NCBI RefSeq assembly: GCF_907164915.1
Contig: NC_061862.1
Location: 32,510,628 to 32,574,627 of the forward strand
Origin: Impatiens glandulifera
Taxonomy: Eukaryota; Streptophyta; Magnoliopsida; Ericales; Balsaminaceae
DNA length: 64,000 nt
Direction: 5' to 3'
In this document: one piece after another, positions 11,864 through 24,945 of the stretch
Numbering within the stretch: position 1 is the stretch's first letter
Layout: each line of letters begins with the position of its first letter
Made by a program: the position numbers and the translations under genes
The notes under the pieces: generated by a model
What the model was told of the DNA's origin: nothing
What the model saw: only the letters and a program-made list of their open reading frames with translations
The model's database searches: none

Positions 11864-12324
<461 letters not shown>

Positions 12325-13124
12325 AATTGTTATTTATTTTTTAAAATATTTATATGATAATTAAATATATTTTTATTAGTTTAAATATAATTAATAATAA
12401 AAATTAAATAAGATAAATATTAAAATATTTTATTTTTTTTTAATATTTTTTTATACCATCAACGGAACACAAAATTATAAAACCTATATAATTTATACCC
12501 TTTTATCCTTTTAATCAAACACTAATAATATATATAATTTATACATCTTAATACCCTATATAATTTATACATCATTACAATTTATATTTATATATATAAC
12601 TAATAACACATACCAAACGCCACCTTAAAGTATTATTATAATAAATAGTTTTTTATTTTTATACTTTATGTCTTACTATTTAGGACTCGACAAAAATAAA
12701 CGAATAAAATAAATGTAAAATATTTTTTAAAATTGTCAAAATATTTGAAGTATACACTTTTTCTAATGGGGACGTGAAACATAGTGCCAATGCTTTTTTC
12801 ATTTGTAACCAAGCATCGAACCCCTAAGGAATCTATTTTTTTTCAAAGGGCAAGCCAAATTTTTTATAAAGTTGAGTTATTGTGTTGTAAATATTGGGTT
12901 ATTATTTAAATTTGTGATTGAAGAATTGATCCTAGCTCATGTTAGAAATTTTATGTTGAAATAAAAAGCTTCTTTAAATAAGTGAGCATTTCTAAATCAA
13001 TTCTACACATTTTTGTTGAGTTTTGCTCAAATTTTCACAAAATTTTATAAACTCTCAATTTTGAGTTTTCTATTTAGTGTAGAATTAGCATAATTGTTTT
13101 GGTAAACTGATATTAGTTCAAACA
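12325..13124. other. AT-rich spacer
   Basis: AT-rich DNA with no recognised gene or element. Short repeats of TATATAATTTATAC occur near 12485-12570. Confidence 0.5.
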
Positions 13125-13365
13125 TTAGTTCAAACAGGTACAAGGAAGCTTTTGACAACCCTAAATTTGAATTGGAATTGAAATTGGAAAATTTTGATTT
13201 TCCAACCAAGCTTCGGGTTTACCGGTGAGGCACGACTTTGAGGAATGTTAGAACTATACATGCCATTGAGAAGCTCCCAATGCATTTGTTTTCGAGGTTT
13301 AGAGACCGGTTTAAAGGCCATGTGCGGAATCCGGTCAGATTGGAGGCCTAAATATTTTTTCATAC
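13125..13365 (-). other. GC-richer patch with short open frame, unassigned
   Basis: A 77-codon - strand frame (13363 to 13130) stands out from the AT-rich surroundings by base composition. The translation shows no domain I recognise, and the pseudo-repeat of Phe-Gln near its end reflects a GAATTG-type repeat. It may be a transposon fragment. It is not part of the neighbouring subtilase, whose stop codon is at 13659. Confidence 0.25.
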
Positions 13366-13658
13366 TTAATTGCTTTGCATATAAATTTAATTAAGATAAT
13401 ATTTTGAAAAATAATTTAATTAAACTTATATAAATTTATAAACTTAACGTTTTCTCATAAAAAATCTAATTGAGACACAATTATTCCAAACTCAAATACA
13501 ATAAAGTGATTTCAAATGATCTAGGCATTTGAAAATGTATCTTTGAGGTTCATTAATAAAAAGCATCCTAAATAAATAAAAACTAAAAAGAGATCACCAA
13601 ATATGAAATATGAGGCATTTGTCCAAGTTATGGAATAACAAACTATAATTTCACTTAA

Positions 13659-16600
13659 TCAAATGATAGATGCACGATACAATAGAATAGGACTTTTAAC
13701 CCTATGAATACCATCAAACCAAATTAAGGAACATGAAACATGATCTTGGTTTGGCCATTGTCCACTAACTGTCACTACAAACTTTTTTCTCTGATTCAGT
13801 CTAACAAAAGAGATTACACTTGGCTCCACGTTGACATAGATGTTATTATCTTCAGTACTAATTTGTGCGTGATATGTAGAGTTAGCATGTCCAATATTTG
13901 TCACAATTCTTGTAAACTGAATTGTGAAAGACAAATTACTATACACGGGGGCACTCATTGTTGGGTAGTTGAGATCCTTTGCAGACGTTCTTATACCCTT
14001 AGGGCATTTATGTTTTGCTCCTAACATCTTTATCAACTTTTCTCCTTCTAAACCAAGACTACAAAACATATTAATATAATCGTCTGTAAATGTCTCGTAT
14101 ACAAGCCCAGGATATACCGCCTTCACTGGATCAATGTGTCCTGCTCCATATCCAAGTTCAGCATCTAAATTGTATTTTTTATTCATGGTCCAAGCTACAT
14201 GCAAGCCAAACAATGAGAATGATATGACCATTCATGAATAAATTATGTTTTTATTGGAGAAAAATAGTTGATTGTTACCTGTAGTCATAAGAGATGATTT
14301 AATAGCTGAAGCTGACCAATTAGGATGTTTTGATTTCACATAAGCAACCGCGCCAGCAACATGGGGACCTGAAAGGGATGTTCCGCTTGAAATAGTGTAC
14401 TTACTAGTAAGTTTGTCGGGAATAATGTTTGTTGGATATTCTGACAAAATATTTATTCCCGGTGCAGTTATATCAGGCTATCAAACATTAAAAATAAAGA
14501 TATAAGAATAACATGATATATTATTGAATTCAAAGTGAAAATGTAATAATAATAATAAAAAAAAAAAATTGAAGAACAAAATTTCAGTAAGGGATAAAAT
14601 GGTTATGTGGAAATTAAATCAAATATGTATATGTTATACCTTTAAAATTTCTGGTAAAATAATGTTTGGCCCTTTACAAGAGAATGAAGCAACTATGGGA
14701 GCATGAAACTTAACAGTCTCACTCTTTAGTATGCGTGCATTTGTTTTTTTCTTGGATTTCAGGTAAGACTGAATATAATGAAAATCAGGATCATTCAAAG
14801 CTGCAGTGGGAAAAGGTGTGAATGAAGAATCATTGGTTGAACGAAGAATAACCCCACTTGCATTGGCATCCATAGCTGCAAATACAGCATCCGACTTATC
14901 GACATTGGCATCACATACTATAATCTTTCCCTTGACTAAGTCTGGATCAATGCAACCATAGACACATTGCCTGATATTCAAAATGATCAAAATAAAAGAA
15001 AGAGGGTAAAACACACCTTAAATCATCTATATATAGAGTAAAGGTGTATAACAATGAAAGAATTAAAAATATTGTCCATAGATTATATTTGATATTACAA
15101 AATGAAAGATAAAAATGAAAAATAACTTTACATTGCACTTGATTCATTACAATGATGGGTGATTCCTCTTCCATACACCAACCTCTTGTTGTGTATTCCT
15201 GTGCCTAAAGGACTCAATGCATTGCTCTAGTCAACAAGTAGAACAAGTTAGCATATATTTGAGTTTTGCATTAAATATAATTATGTAAAATATTTTTTTT
15301 TCGAAAAAAAAAATGGAAAACGAATTAAGTATATAACCCGCAAACACACTTAATCATTTATTCAGGCTCAAAAATATATGCATAAAGTTGTGAAATTACC
15401 TCTAATTACCCTACAAAAATAATCTAAAATATTAAAATAAATCAGTAAAGACTTGTACTTACAATGAGTGTTCGACCATTTCCAAGAACAAGCTTATTGA
15501 TAATTTTTCTGTCGATACTACTCGCAGCCACAGTAAACAACCATGGTGCATTGCTTGTAACAGTTTTTAAGATGTTAATACCAGAATTTTCTGCACCTTG
15601 TACAGTTAAAATGTCTTTCTGCATTGCATGAAAAGAGCCGATTGCAATTACACTTTCACTAATCTTAACTGGGGTAGGATATGCAATTGAGATTGTGATA
15701 ATGTCAACACCGTCAGCAATTGCATCATTAAAAGCGGCCATAGCGTCTGTATCATAACAATATTTATCATATATTCTGTATGTTGCTATCCTTGCAGATG
15801 GAACACCTCCTCTAGCAGTACCATTTGCTATACCAACAAAATTAGCATTATTCACAACCCTTCCGGCCACTATAGAGGCACTATGGCTGCCATGACCATC
15901 TATATCCCTTGCTGACTCTCCGGCATAATATCTCGCTCCAATTAACTTCCTGTCTCCCCACATTAAATAACATAAATTTAGTAAAAATACAAAAACAATT
16001 GTTCACACATAATATACTGAATTTAAATTTCAAATCTTGTAGAAAAGATTACTTACTTGTTGCAAGTGAAATTTTTTCCGCCATGACAAACACCTTTCCA
16101 TTTTTTTGGAATATGGCGTAAATTGTGGTCAGATAAGCTCTTTAATTCAGGTAATACACCCGTGTCAATATGACCAATAATTATATCACTCTCAATAGAA
16201 GGACTTCTTGGAATCTTCAAGGATAATCCCATGAAGTCCCATGATCTTGTCGTTTGAACTTGAAGTTTGCGACTTTCAAAAACAGAGACAATTCCTTCTT
16301 TGTCTATAAATAGGATAGAAAGATAAATTTAGAAAGTAAATAGGTACCTATGTTATTATTTATAAAGATCAACAATGAACTTTGAATCTAATCTCATTCT
16401 AACAAATAAAAAGCAATATTTGTATCAAATGAGAGTGAGTTAATCTTATAATGATTTTATTTGACAATGAAAGATCCATTTTGTAGATTTTCTTAATATA
16501 AAGTATTATTAAAATGAGTTACCTTTCAACTTCAATGCTTCTTGTGCAGTAAGATTGGCACTAAAACTATTAAAACTTCTTGTATAACTTTTTAATAATA

Positions 16601-17302
16601 GCTTTTCTGCCATACTGCAAGATATAAGTTAAATTTAATAACATGTTTCTTACTAATAATAAAAGTATGATATGATATATGTATAATAAGATATGCCCAT
16701 GTTCCTCTTATCTCTAATTATGTTTTTGTGTTTTTAATCATTCTCATATAAAAACTTATTAAAACATTTCTATCATTACCAATTAGTTATAAAACATGTC
16801 ATCAAATAAGTTTAGTTCAAGCATTATCATAACCATTATTCATCTAAAAACAACAAAATAAATTAACTACATACATGTTGTTATGTCCCAAAACTTGAAG
16901 TAAGCTAATATGATGGGAATTTGCTAAATACTCTCCTTCAGGAAGACTTCCCATATAAACAATATGTACCTACATACAAACAAAATTTATCCGTCATAAG
17001 AATGCAAAAGAAATGCTTCATCCATAAATTTTCAAGTTTTAATTAGAACCAGATTAGACCAAAAAAAAATACCCATTAAATCTTATTTTTTAAACTTTTA
17101 ATATGATAAGTAAAAATATTATTATTAAAGAAGATTAATAATTTTGTATTGTATGTAACTATATATATGATTGGAAAGCTAAGAAGGATATTATACCGAC
17201 CTTTCTTTCTTCAACAGTTTCTTCATGGCACAAACAAGTGAATGAGACAATAAAAATGATCAAGAGATGATAAGACAATTGCAAATCATTAAATTTTGTC
17301 AT
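13659..17302 (-). CDS. Subtilisin-like serine protease (subtilase, cucumisin/SBT4-like), nine exons, intact
   Basis: Spliced coding exons on the - strand: 17302-17201, 16969-16875, 16614-16523, 16303-16057, 15949-15463, 15226-15132, 14970-14640, 14477-14279 and 14194-13659. All junctions are GT-AG and in phase, giving 2184 nt and 727 residues, normal for plant subtilases (about 730-780). It has a signal peptide (residues 1 to about 26), an inhibitor I9 prodomain starting [14 protein letters not shown], and mature protein after about 115. Catalytic residues are all present: Asp143 (GHIDTGV), His198 (DGHGSHSAS), oxyanion Asn300 (GAENSG) and Ser517 (GTSLSGPH). A PA insert spans about residues 345-465 and an Fn3-like tail about 615-727. 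It is predicted to be a secreted cell-wall endopeptidase that self-processes its prodomain. VYMGSLP and the intron-rich structure suggest the cucumisin/SBT4 group. Substrate unknown. Confidence 0.93.
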
Positions 17303-17360
17303 GGTAGAACTCTATAATCTTTATTTGTTAGAATAAAAACAGTTAGGTCCATCGTTGATC

Positions 17361-17370
17361 TATTTAAATA
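17361..17370 (-). promoter_or_regulatory. Possible TATA box of the subtilase gene
   Basis: The palindromic TATTTAAATA lies about 59 bp upstream of the subtilase ATG on the - strand. That is a plausible distance for a TATA box with a short 5' leader. The whole region is AT-rich, so chance occurrence is likely enough to keep confidence low. Confidence 0.3.
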
Positions 17371-17374
17371 ATGA

Positions 17375-19017
17375 AAATAGTAATATATGGAAGATGTGCT
17401 TTTATTTCTTTAGATTTAAAATATTAACTTGTGGAATAATTATTTGGAAGATCTTTACATATATAATAGAATCAATCTTTCCAAAAACATTGCTAATATT
17501 TATGTTTATTCATAATTCGGTTATTATTTTTAAAATCTGGCTAATTATTGCTAATTCTTTTTAGTAATATGCATTAATATAAACCATAAAACTAGATGTG
17601 TCCAAAATAAAATAATTGATAATTTTAATTAACTGATATGTTGTATCCCGGGAATTAGGCCCCAGTCCAAGTAATAAAACGTTAAAAATAAATAAATTTA
17701 GCCGTACTAATTTTAGTTTAATAAATGGTTAATTATTTTACTTTTTAATTTAACCATAACCAAATAATTTTTTATTTTTCAGTCTAAACTAATATTTAAG
17801 CTACACATTTTTATGTTAAAAATAATTAATAAATTTAACAAATTAAAATTTTTATATTTGTTTTCTAATTGAGCTTGCAAGCTTGTCCCGGGCCGGGGCC
17901 GGTCCTGATTGTATCATGAGGAAGCTTAATGAGCAAAGTCAATACTATTTGGGTAAAATATCTCTAGGAATTTCAATATTATGAAAAACATTATCCTAAT
18001 TTATGATACAATAAATTATTGCTTAATTAATTTACTATAAAAGTACAAATTTTCAAATTTTCAAATCATTATATATTTTTTTAAAACATAACAAATTAAT
18101 CCATTAATCAATTTACTATAAGTCATAATCTGCATTTTTCTAAATCATTATAATTTTTTAAAACATACATAACAAATTAATTGCATAATTAATATACTAA
18201 TCTATATTATTCTAAGTAATTATACATTTTGTTAAGCATAACAAATTAATTTCTTAATTAATTTACTATAATACTCATTATAACTTTTGTTAAACATATA
18301 ATATTAATTTAAATTTTATTGCAATATTAAAAAAAGTAAATTTGATAACAATTTAGCTTATTTGGTTTACAGATTTTTTATTTGATCAAAAATCAAAACA
18401 ATTATTTTTTAATTAAATTATAAAATTACTTCTTTTTTTTTAATTCCTTTTCACTTAAAATCTTAAATAGGTTTAATCTAATTTAATCATAACTTTAGTA
18501 GAAAACATAAAAAATATTATTAATTTACTCTTTACTTATTACATGAGTGTGACAAAATACTAATTTTTAAATAAATTTAATTATAACAAATTAAATTTAG
18601 TAAACTATGATGACCCTCACACATTAATGACCAAAAACTTTATTTGAATTTATGATCTTTAATCTTTTAAATACGGACTCTTATTATTAGAAATATCTTT
18701 AAATAAATTTAATTCATGATATTTAATCTTTTAAATAGTGACTCTTATTATTAGAAATATTGTAAATGAATTTAACTATGTAACAGTAAGATAGAACTGT
18801 ATATATAAAATAAGATAGAAAAGTATATAGAAACTACAATAATTTTATTTTGAAATTTTGTATATATATCAAGAATGTCTAGAAGGGATTAGCTTTAATC
18901 ATCCATTAGTACATCTCATTTATTTATCCTTTACAATTTTTGTAAGATAAAAAATTTACATTATTAAAAGATTTTTTTTATTATTAATCATCATTTACAT
19001 TATTATATATATATATA
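17375..19017. other. AT-rich spacer with a GC-rich palindromic patch
   Basis: No gene was recognised. A short GC-rich stretch at about 17884-17905 (CCCGGGCCGGGGCCGG) and another CCCGGG at 17648 stand out and may mark the remains of a small transposon between about 17640 and 17930. The rest is AT-rich, with short duplicated stretches such as the pair near 18650-18780 (GACTCTTATTATTAGAAATAT). Confidence 0.4.
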
Positions 19018-19671
19018 TGTTTAAATTTATATTGTCGGATAGAAACACATAGTTAATTTGGATCATGATATGAGAGTAAATGAATACGGTCCCAAAGGGT
19101 CAAACGTGGGTCGTTTGAATAAGAAATGGATAAGACTCTTTATATTCATTAGAAAAATTATCGTGTACCGAAAAAATATAAACAAAATAAATTTAAAATA
19201 AATTATAATAATATGTATTCAATGTTTAAAATTCTTAATTAATCACGAATAATATATTAAAATAAAAAATAAAACACTCTCATTTCACATTTTATTCATT
19301 TCAATAAAACAACTCACTTTTCAAATATCTCATCACATATTTATTTTCCAATGAATCTCTCATCTCATAACCTTACACTTTTACTTTGGTCTATCAAATA
19401 TCTTATTCATATTTTTTAACCACTTTCAATTTTTACCGGCCTATTATCTCTCGCCAAATCACATCCCAATCACACTTGGTTAAAAGATTGTATTTCTTTT
19501 TTGTTATGTAGCAAGTTCGAAATATACATAACCGTTTTAAGTTTATGAGCAAATCAACCCACTATCCGACATAAGTAACTATGTACTCTCACATATATAT
19601 CCAAATTAACCACAACTCTCGACCCGACAATCCGGACACTTTGAAAATTAAGCAACATTATATATATATGA
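19018..19671. repeat. Copies of a dispersed repeat shared with 20860-21175 and 34148-36420
   Basis: The segment beginning at about 19030 (TTGTCGGATAGAAAC, then GTTAATTTGGATC and GAGAGTAAATGAATAC) matches the start of the roughly 270-bp tandem units at 35140-36420. The segment 19500-19670 contains the inverse of the same unit (CTCTCGACCCGACAATCCGG). No coding capacity was seen. Its mechanism of spread is unknown. Confidence 0.6.
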
Positions 19672-20386
19672 AAAAAAACCACTTAGACGTATGTATTTGT
19701 ACAACTAGCTCACTTAGACGTATGTACTAATAAAAAGTCATTTAAACCTATATATTATCAAAAAATTGGCTCATTTAGCCGCTTTTAGTAAACTATAGTT
19801 AATTTTTATTTTTAATTTATATATTTATTAATTAAATATTAATATATTTTCTCTCTCCTTTTTCAATAATCAAACTAGTTAAATTATTTTATTCTTAAAT
19901 TTTTATTATTTTTATATTAGTTTCTCCTTTTTATTTTATTTTCCTTTTTTTATAATTTTTATTTCTCAGAATTCTTAAATTCTCATTTTCGAAAAACATT
20001 TAAAAACTTATTTATGAATTTTATATTTGACTGTAATATTTTTTTTAAAGGTTTCTTTCTTATTAAATTTAATCGGAACAAAAATGAAATTAATAATTTT
20101 TTATTTAATTTGTAATTAATGACTTATAGTAAAAGTAAGAAACATTGTTTTATCTAATAATATTTGATTATTACTCTTTTTTTGTTTGATGAATGAATTA
20201 TTATTATTATCCAATTCTTGATTATTAATTTATTTATTTTTGTGTAGAATTTTTATTGTTAAAAAGATAAGTCATTTTATATTTATGGGACCAAACATTT
20301 TTAAAATAATTAATAATAAATGTTAATATAAGAAAAAAACATAAAAAAAGAAGAAGAAATTTAAAGTTAAAATAATTAAGGATAAA

Positions 20387-20434
<48 letters not shown>

Positions 20435-20767
20435 TTAAAATAATCAATAATAAATACTCATATAAAAATAATAAAAAATTATGAAAAAAATAAAAATAAT
20501 TAGTTCATTTATTAATGAAAAAGAGGGAGAAAGAAAATATATTAATTTTTTAAAAAAAAAACTATGGGTGAAAAAGAAGGAGAGATAAAATATATTAATA
20601 TTTAATTAATAAATATATAAATATATAAATTAAAAAATAAAAAATAATTATGATTTACTAAAAAAAGCTAAATTAGCCAATTTTTGATAATACATATGTG
20701 AAAATGATATTTTTTAGTACATACATCTAAGTGAGCTAGTTGTACCAGTATATACGTCTAAGTGAGT

Positions 20768-20773
<6 letters not shown>
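19672..20773. mobile_element. Foldback element with long terminal inverted repeats (Mutator-like or MITE)
   Basis: The left terminus (CACTTAGACGTATGTA, then CAACTAGCTCACTTAGACG and TATTATCAAAAAATTGGCTC) is repeated as its complement at the right terminus ending at about 20770. The inverted similarity runs for at least 200 bp per arm, through a TTTATTAATTAAATATTAATATATTTT stretch split over 19820-19850 and 20588-20620. The middle is AT-rich, has no ORF and holds a short AT run (20390-20428). The CACTTAGACG motif is present twice in each arm, about 35 bp apart. Long TIRs and lack of coding sequence suggest a MULE-type MITE, but no clear target duplication was found in the AT-rich flanks. Confidence 0.75.
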
Positions 20774-22085
<1,312 letters not shown>

Positions 22086-22467
22086 TCAATCATAAGCGGT
22101 CTGATGATTAAAGTGATAAGTCTTCCATATACGAGACAAGAGTTCGAATATTTGCAAATGCGAATTTAAGTGAATTATATGTGTGGATAAAAAGCGTGTA
22201 ACAAATGACATATTGATAGATTAAAGTTGATTGAGATGGGTGATTAATTTGTCAAAATATTAAATGTAAGATTAATGGTTGGTTTACCGAGAGATAAAAA
22301 GAATGTGAAAATATGATTGAGATTGGTAGTTGTTTGACGTGGGATAAGAGGTTGATAAAAAATATTATCTCAATATCACGAGATTAGAGGTCGATTGAGA
22401 TTGGTGGTTGATTTTCCGATGTATAAGAGGTGTAAAAGTGTAATTAAGATTTGTGGTTAAATTTAGA
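22086..22467. repeat. Short degenerate repeats, with a possible tRNA-derived fragment at 22090-22160
   Basis: About 22095-22155 contains a stretch ending GAGTTCGAAT, similar to a pol III B box, preceded by a weak A-box-like TGATGATTAAAGTG. This suggests a tRNA-derived SINE fragment. From 22180 to 22460 an irregular 60-75-bp pattern around GATTGAGATTGGTGGTTG repeats four or five times. No coding sequence. Both assignments are weak. Confidence 0.35.
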
Positions 22468-22470
22468 TTA
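22468..22470. other. Target-site duplication TTA, left copy, of CACTA element 1
   Basis: TTA directly precedes CACTAGT at 22471 and is repeated directly after CACCAGTG at 34145-34147. CACTA elements create 3-bp duplications, so the element is complete and inserted as a unit. Confidence 0.8.
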
Positions 22471-22940
22471 CACTAGTAAAAAAAGGACCTTTACCGACGG
22501 TTTTTCCCGAAGGTTTTATAAAACTCTCCTAAATACTCCCGAGAGGAACAAATCCTTCGGTATTAAAAATAGATTCCGAGGGGGGTGTATAACCTTCGGG
22601 TTTAATAATTATTACCAAAAGTTCTTTGTAGAACTTTCGGTTTTAACCTTCCCAAAAAAATAAAAAAATCTAAGTGTTGGATGTGGGTTAATTGCGAAGG
22701 TTTTTTCAAAAACCTTCGTTTTTGAAATCCCGGGGATTTTTAATTGCGAAGGTTATTCATAGAACCTTCGGTTTTACCTTTTTTGAAATTCTCTTTTCCG
22801 AAAGTTTTACAAAGAACCTTCGGTTTTGCTCAATTAAAAAAAATTCTAAATTTGGTAATGGTTATTTCCGAAGGTTTTTTAATAAACCTTCGGTTTTGAC
22901 TAATATCAAAACCGAAAGTTATATTAAAACCTTCGGCATC
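22471..22940 (+). repeat. Left subterminal repeats of CACTA 1
   Basis: At least ten copies of the AACCTTCGG / CCGAAGGTT motif occur in both orientations in the first 470 bp, often as pairs forming hairpins with loops of about 8-12 bases. In En/Spm, arrays of this kind are binding sites for the element's own DNA-binding protein (TnpA). The open frames across this segment are by-products. Confidence 0.85.
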
Positions 22941-22946
22941 TACCTC

Positions 22947-22954
22947 TATAAATA
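22947..22954 (+). promoter_or_regulatory. TATA box TATAAATA of the CACTA 1 left-end gene, followed by a telo-box
   Basis: TATAAATA lies just inside the left subterminal array and is followed by AAACCCTAACCC at about 22957-22968, a telo-box seen in plant 5' leaders. A CT-rich leader then runs to 23061. This looks like a real transcription start region in the element's left end. Confidence 0.65.
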
Positions 22955-23061
22955 CAAACCCTAACCCTTCTCTTTTTCATTCCACTCATCTCTCCTTTAT
23001 CTCTCTTCCGCGCCGCAGCCGCCTGCCTCCTCTACGCCGGTTCTTCTCCTCTCTCGTTCAG

Positions 23062-23206
23062 GTAATTTGTTTCATTTGGTTTTTTTTGTTTTGTTTATTA
23101 TGAGATTTAGATTTCTTAAGTTTATATATATATTATCTAGATTTATGCCAGTTTACGTTATTTTGTTTGATTAATATATATATATATTTATCTGAAATGC
23201 ATTTAG
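23062..23206 (+). other. Predicted intron in the 5' leader of the small left-end gene
   Basis: The donor GTAATT follows CGTTCAG at 23061 and the acceptor TTTAG ends at 23206, three bases before the ATG at 23210. The T-rich body is typical of a plant leader intron. Confidence 0.6.
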
Positions 23207-23209
23207 GAT

Positions 23210-23506
23210 ATGGGTGATTCATCATGGAAGAGACTTCAGCGTACACCGAAGAAACTCCATCCGTGTTACCAGAATCTGATAACACAATCAGAAATTGCGG
23301 CACGTGAGGAGGAGGTAAACCAGATGACGCTGGAAATGGAACAAATCCGATTAAGGGATGCGGAAAGAGGCCGTTTGCTTAGTGAAATTAAAGCGGACAG
23401 GGCCGAAATGACCCAGAGATTAGAGAATCTCGAACAGGAACTTGTAGTGTTGAGGAGTCGACTGAATCAACCACCCCCTCCTCCCGCCCCATCTAATAAT
23501 TTCTAG
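23210..23506 (+). CDS. Miniature ORF2-like coiled-coil protein of CACTA 1 (98 aa)
   Basis: The protein begins MGDSSWKRLQRTPKKLHPCYQ, matching the start of the element's ORF2 at 31476 (TTWKSMRKTPKKLDKSYQNL). It then passes into a 50-residue heptad-like coiled coil (EEEVNQMTLEMEQIRLRDAE and so on) and ends QPPPPPAPS, matching the end of ORF2 (QQPPPPPTS). It lacks the central Transposase_24-like DNA-binding region. The open frame is intact and has its own TATA box, telo-box and leader intron. It could arise from an internally deleted ORF2 copy. If expressed it could dimerise with full-length ORF2 protein through the coiled coil and act as a modifier or inhibitor; this role is inference. Confidence 0.7.
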   Translation: MGDSSWKRLQRTPKKLHPCYQNLITQSEIAAREEEVNQMTLEMEQIRLRDAERGRLLSEIKADRAEMTQRLENLEQELVVLRSRLNQPPPPPAPSNNF

Positions 23507-23670
23507 ATTTATTATGTGTTTATTAGTTTTTCCGTACTAACTATGACAATATATTTATGTGTTTTTGTGTAATATTCATGAATTATTATTATGTTTGGTT
23601 TGGTTTTAATAGGTTGTTAATAAATTATTTTACTATTGTTTACTTTTTATCGTATTTTTTTAAAAAAAAC
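23507..23670 (+). other. 3' flank of the miniature gene
   Basis: T-rich sequence with no repeat hairpins, plausibly the 3' UTR and polyadenylation region of the small gene. No other feature was seen. Confidence 0.4.
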
Positions 23671-23674
23671 AGCA

Positions 23675-24945
23675 TGGCCAAAACCGAAGGTTCATTTGAA
23701 AACCTTCGGTTTTGACCCTCGTTTAAAAAAATCTAAAAATTTCTAAGAGTAAAAACCGAAGGTTTATTTGAAAACCTTCGGTTTTGGCCCTGTTTAAAAA
23801 AATCTAAAAATTTCTCAGGGGTAAAAACCGAAGGTTTCCAAATAAACCTTCGGTTTTATCCTTCCCCGTACTTAGAAAATTCTAAGATTTTTTTTAAACA
23901 GGGATCAAAACCGAAGGTTTTCAAATAAACCTTCGGTTTTTATGCCTGTTTAAAAAAATCTAAAAAATTTCTAAGTATGGGGAAGGGTGAAAACCGAAGG
24001 TTTTTTTTGAAAACCTTCGGTTTTAACCCCTGTTAAAAAAATCTAAAAAATTTCTAAGTATGGGGAAGGGTAAAAACCGAAGGTTTATTTGAAAACCTTC
24101 GGTTTTGACCCCTTTTAAAAAAAATCTAAATAATTTCTAAGTATGGGGAAGGGTAAAAACCGAAGGTTTATTTGAAAACCTTCGGTTTTGACCCCTTTTT
24201 AAAAAAATCTAAATAATTTCTAAGTATGGGGAAGGGTGAAAACCGAAGGTTTTTTTTGAAAACCTTCGGTTTTGACCCCTTTTTAAAAAAATCTAAATAA
24301 TTTCTAAGTATGGGGAAGGGTAAAAACCGAAGGTTTATTTGAAAACCTTCGATTTTGACCCCTTTTTAAAAAAATCTAAATAATTTCTAAGTATGGGGAA
24401 GGGTAAAAACCGAAGGTTTATTTGAAAAACTTCGGTTTTGACCCCTTTTAAAAAAAATCTAAATAATTTCTAAGTATGGGGAAGGGTAAAACCGAAGGTT
24501 TATTTGAAAACCTTCGGTTTTGACCCCTTTTTAAAAAAATCTAAATAATTTCTAAGTATGGGGAAGGGTAAAAACCGAAGGTTTATTTGAAAACCTTCGG
24601 TTTTGACCCCTTTTTAAAAAAATCTAAATAATTTCTAAGTATGGGGAAGGGTAAAACCGAAGGTTTATTTGAAAACCTTTGGTTTTTACCCCTTTTTAAA
24701 AAAATCTAAATAATTTCTAAGTATGGGGAAGGGTAAAAACCGAAGGTTTATTTGAAAACCTTCGGTTTTGACCCCTTTTAAAAAAAATCTAAATAATTTC
24801 TAAGTATGAGGAAGGGTAAAAACCGACGGTTTATTTGAAAACCTTCGGTTTTGACCCCTTTTTAAAAAAATCTAAATAATTTCTAAGTATGAGGAAGGGT
24901 AAAAACCGAAGGTTTATTTGAAAACCTTCGGTTTTAACAATTCCC
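23675..24945 (+). repeat. Tandem array of about 16 hairpin units of roughly 83 bp in CACTA 1
   Basis: Each unit holds an almost perfect inverted pair, AAAACCGAAGGTT and AACCTTCGGTTTT, around an 8-base loop (often TATTTGAA), followed by a spacer AAAAAAATCTAAATAATTTC and AAGTATGGGGAAGGG. Units 6-16 are nearly identical, showing recent tandem amplification, while the first four differ in spacer length and loop. Subterminal arrays bind the TnpA-like protein in known CACTA elements. The regular hairpin organisation is unusually ordered. Confidence 0.93.

Noticed and set aside
17884..17905. CCCGGGCCGGGGCCGG as a CpG island or promoter
   Set aside because: The stretch is only about 20 bp long within AT-rich DNA, with no neighbouring gene start; more likely a transposon remnant.
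22451..22964. Two + strand open frames in the CACTA left end
   Set aside because: They are composed of the subterminal hairpin motif and its spacers, with no independent support.
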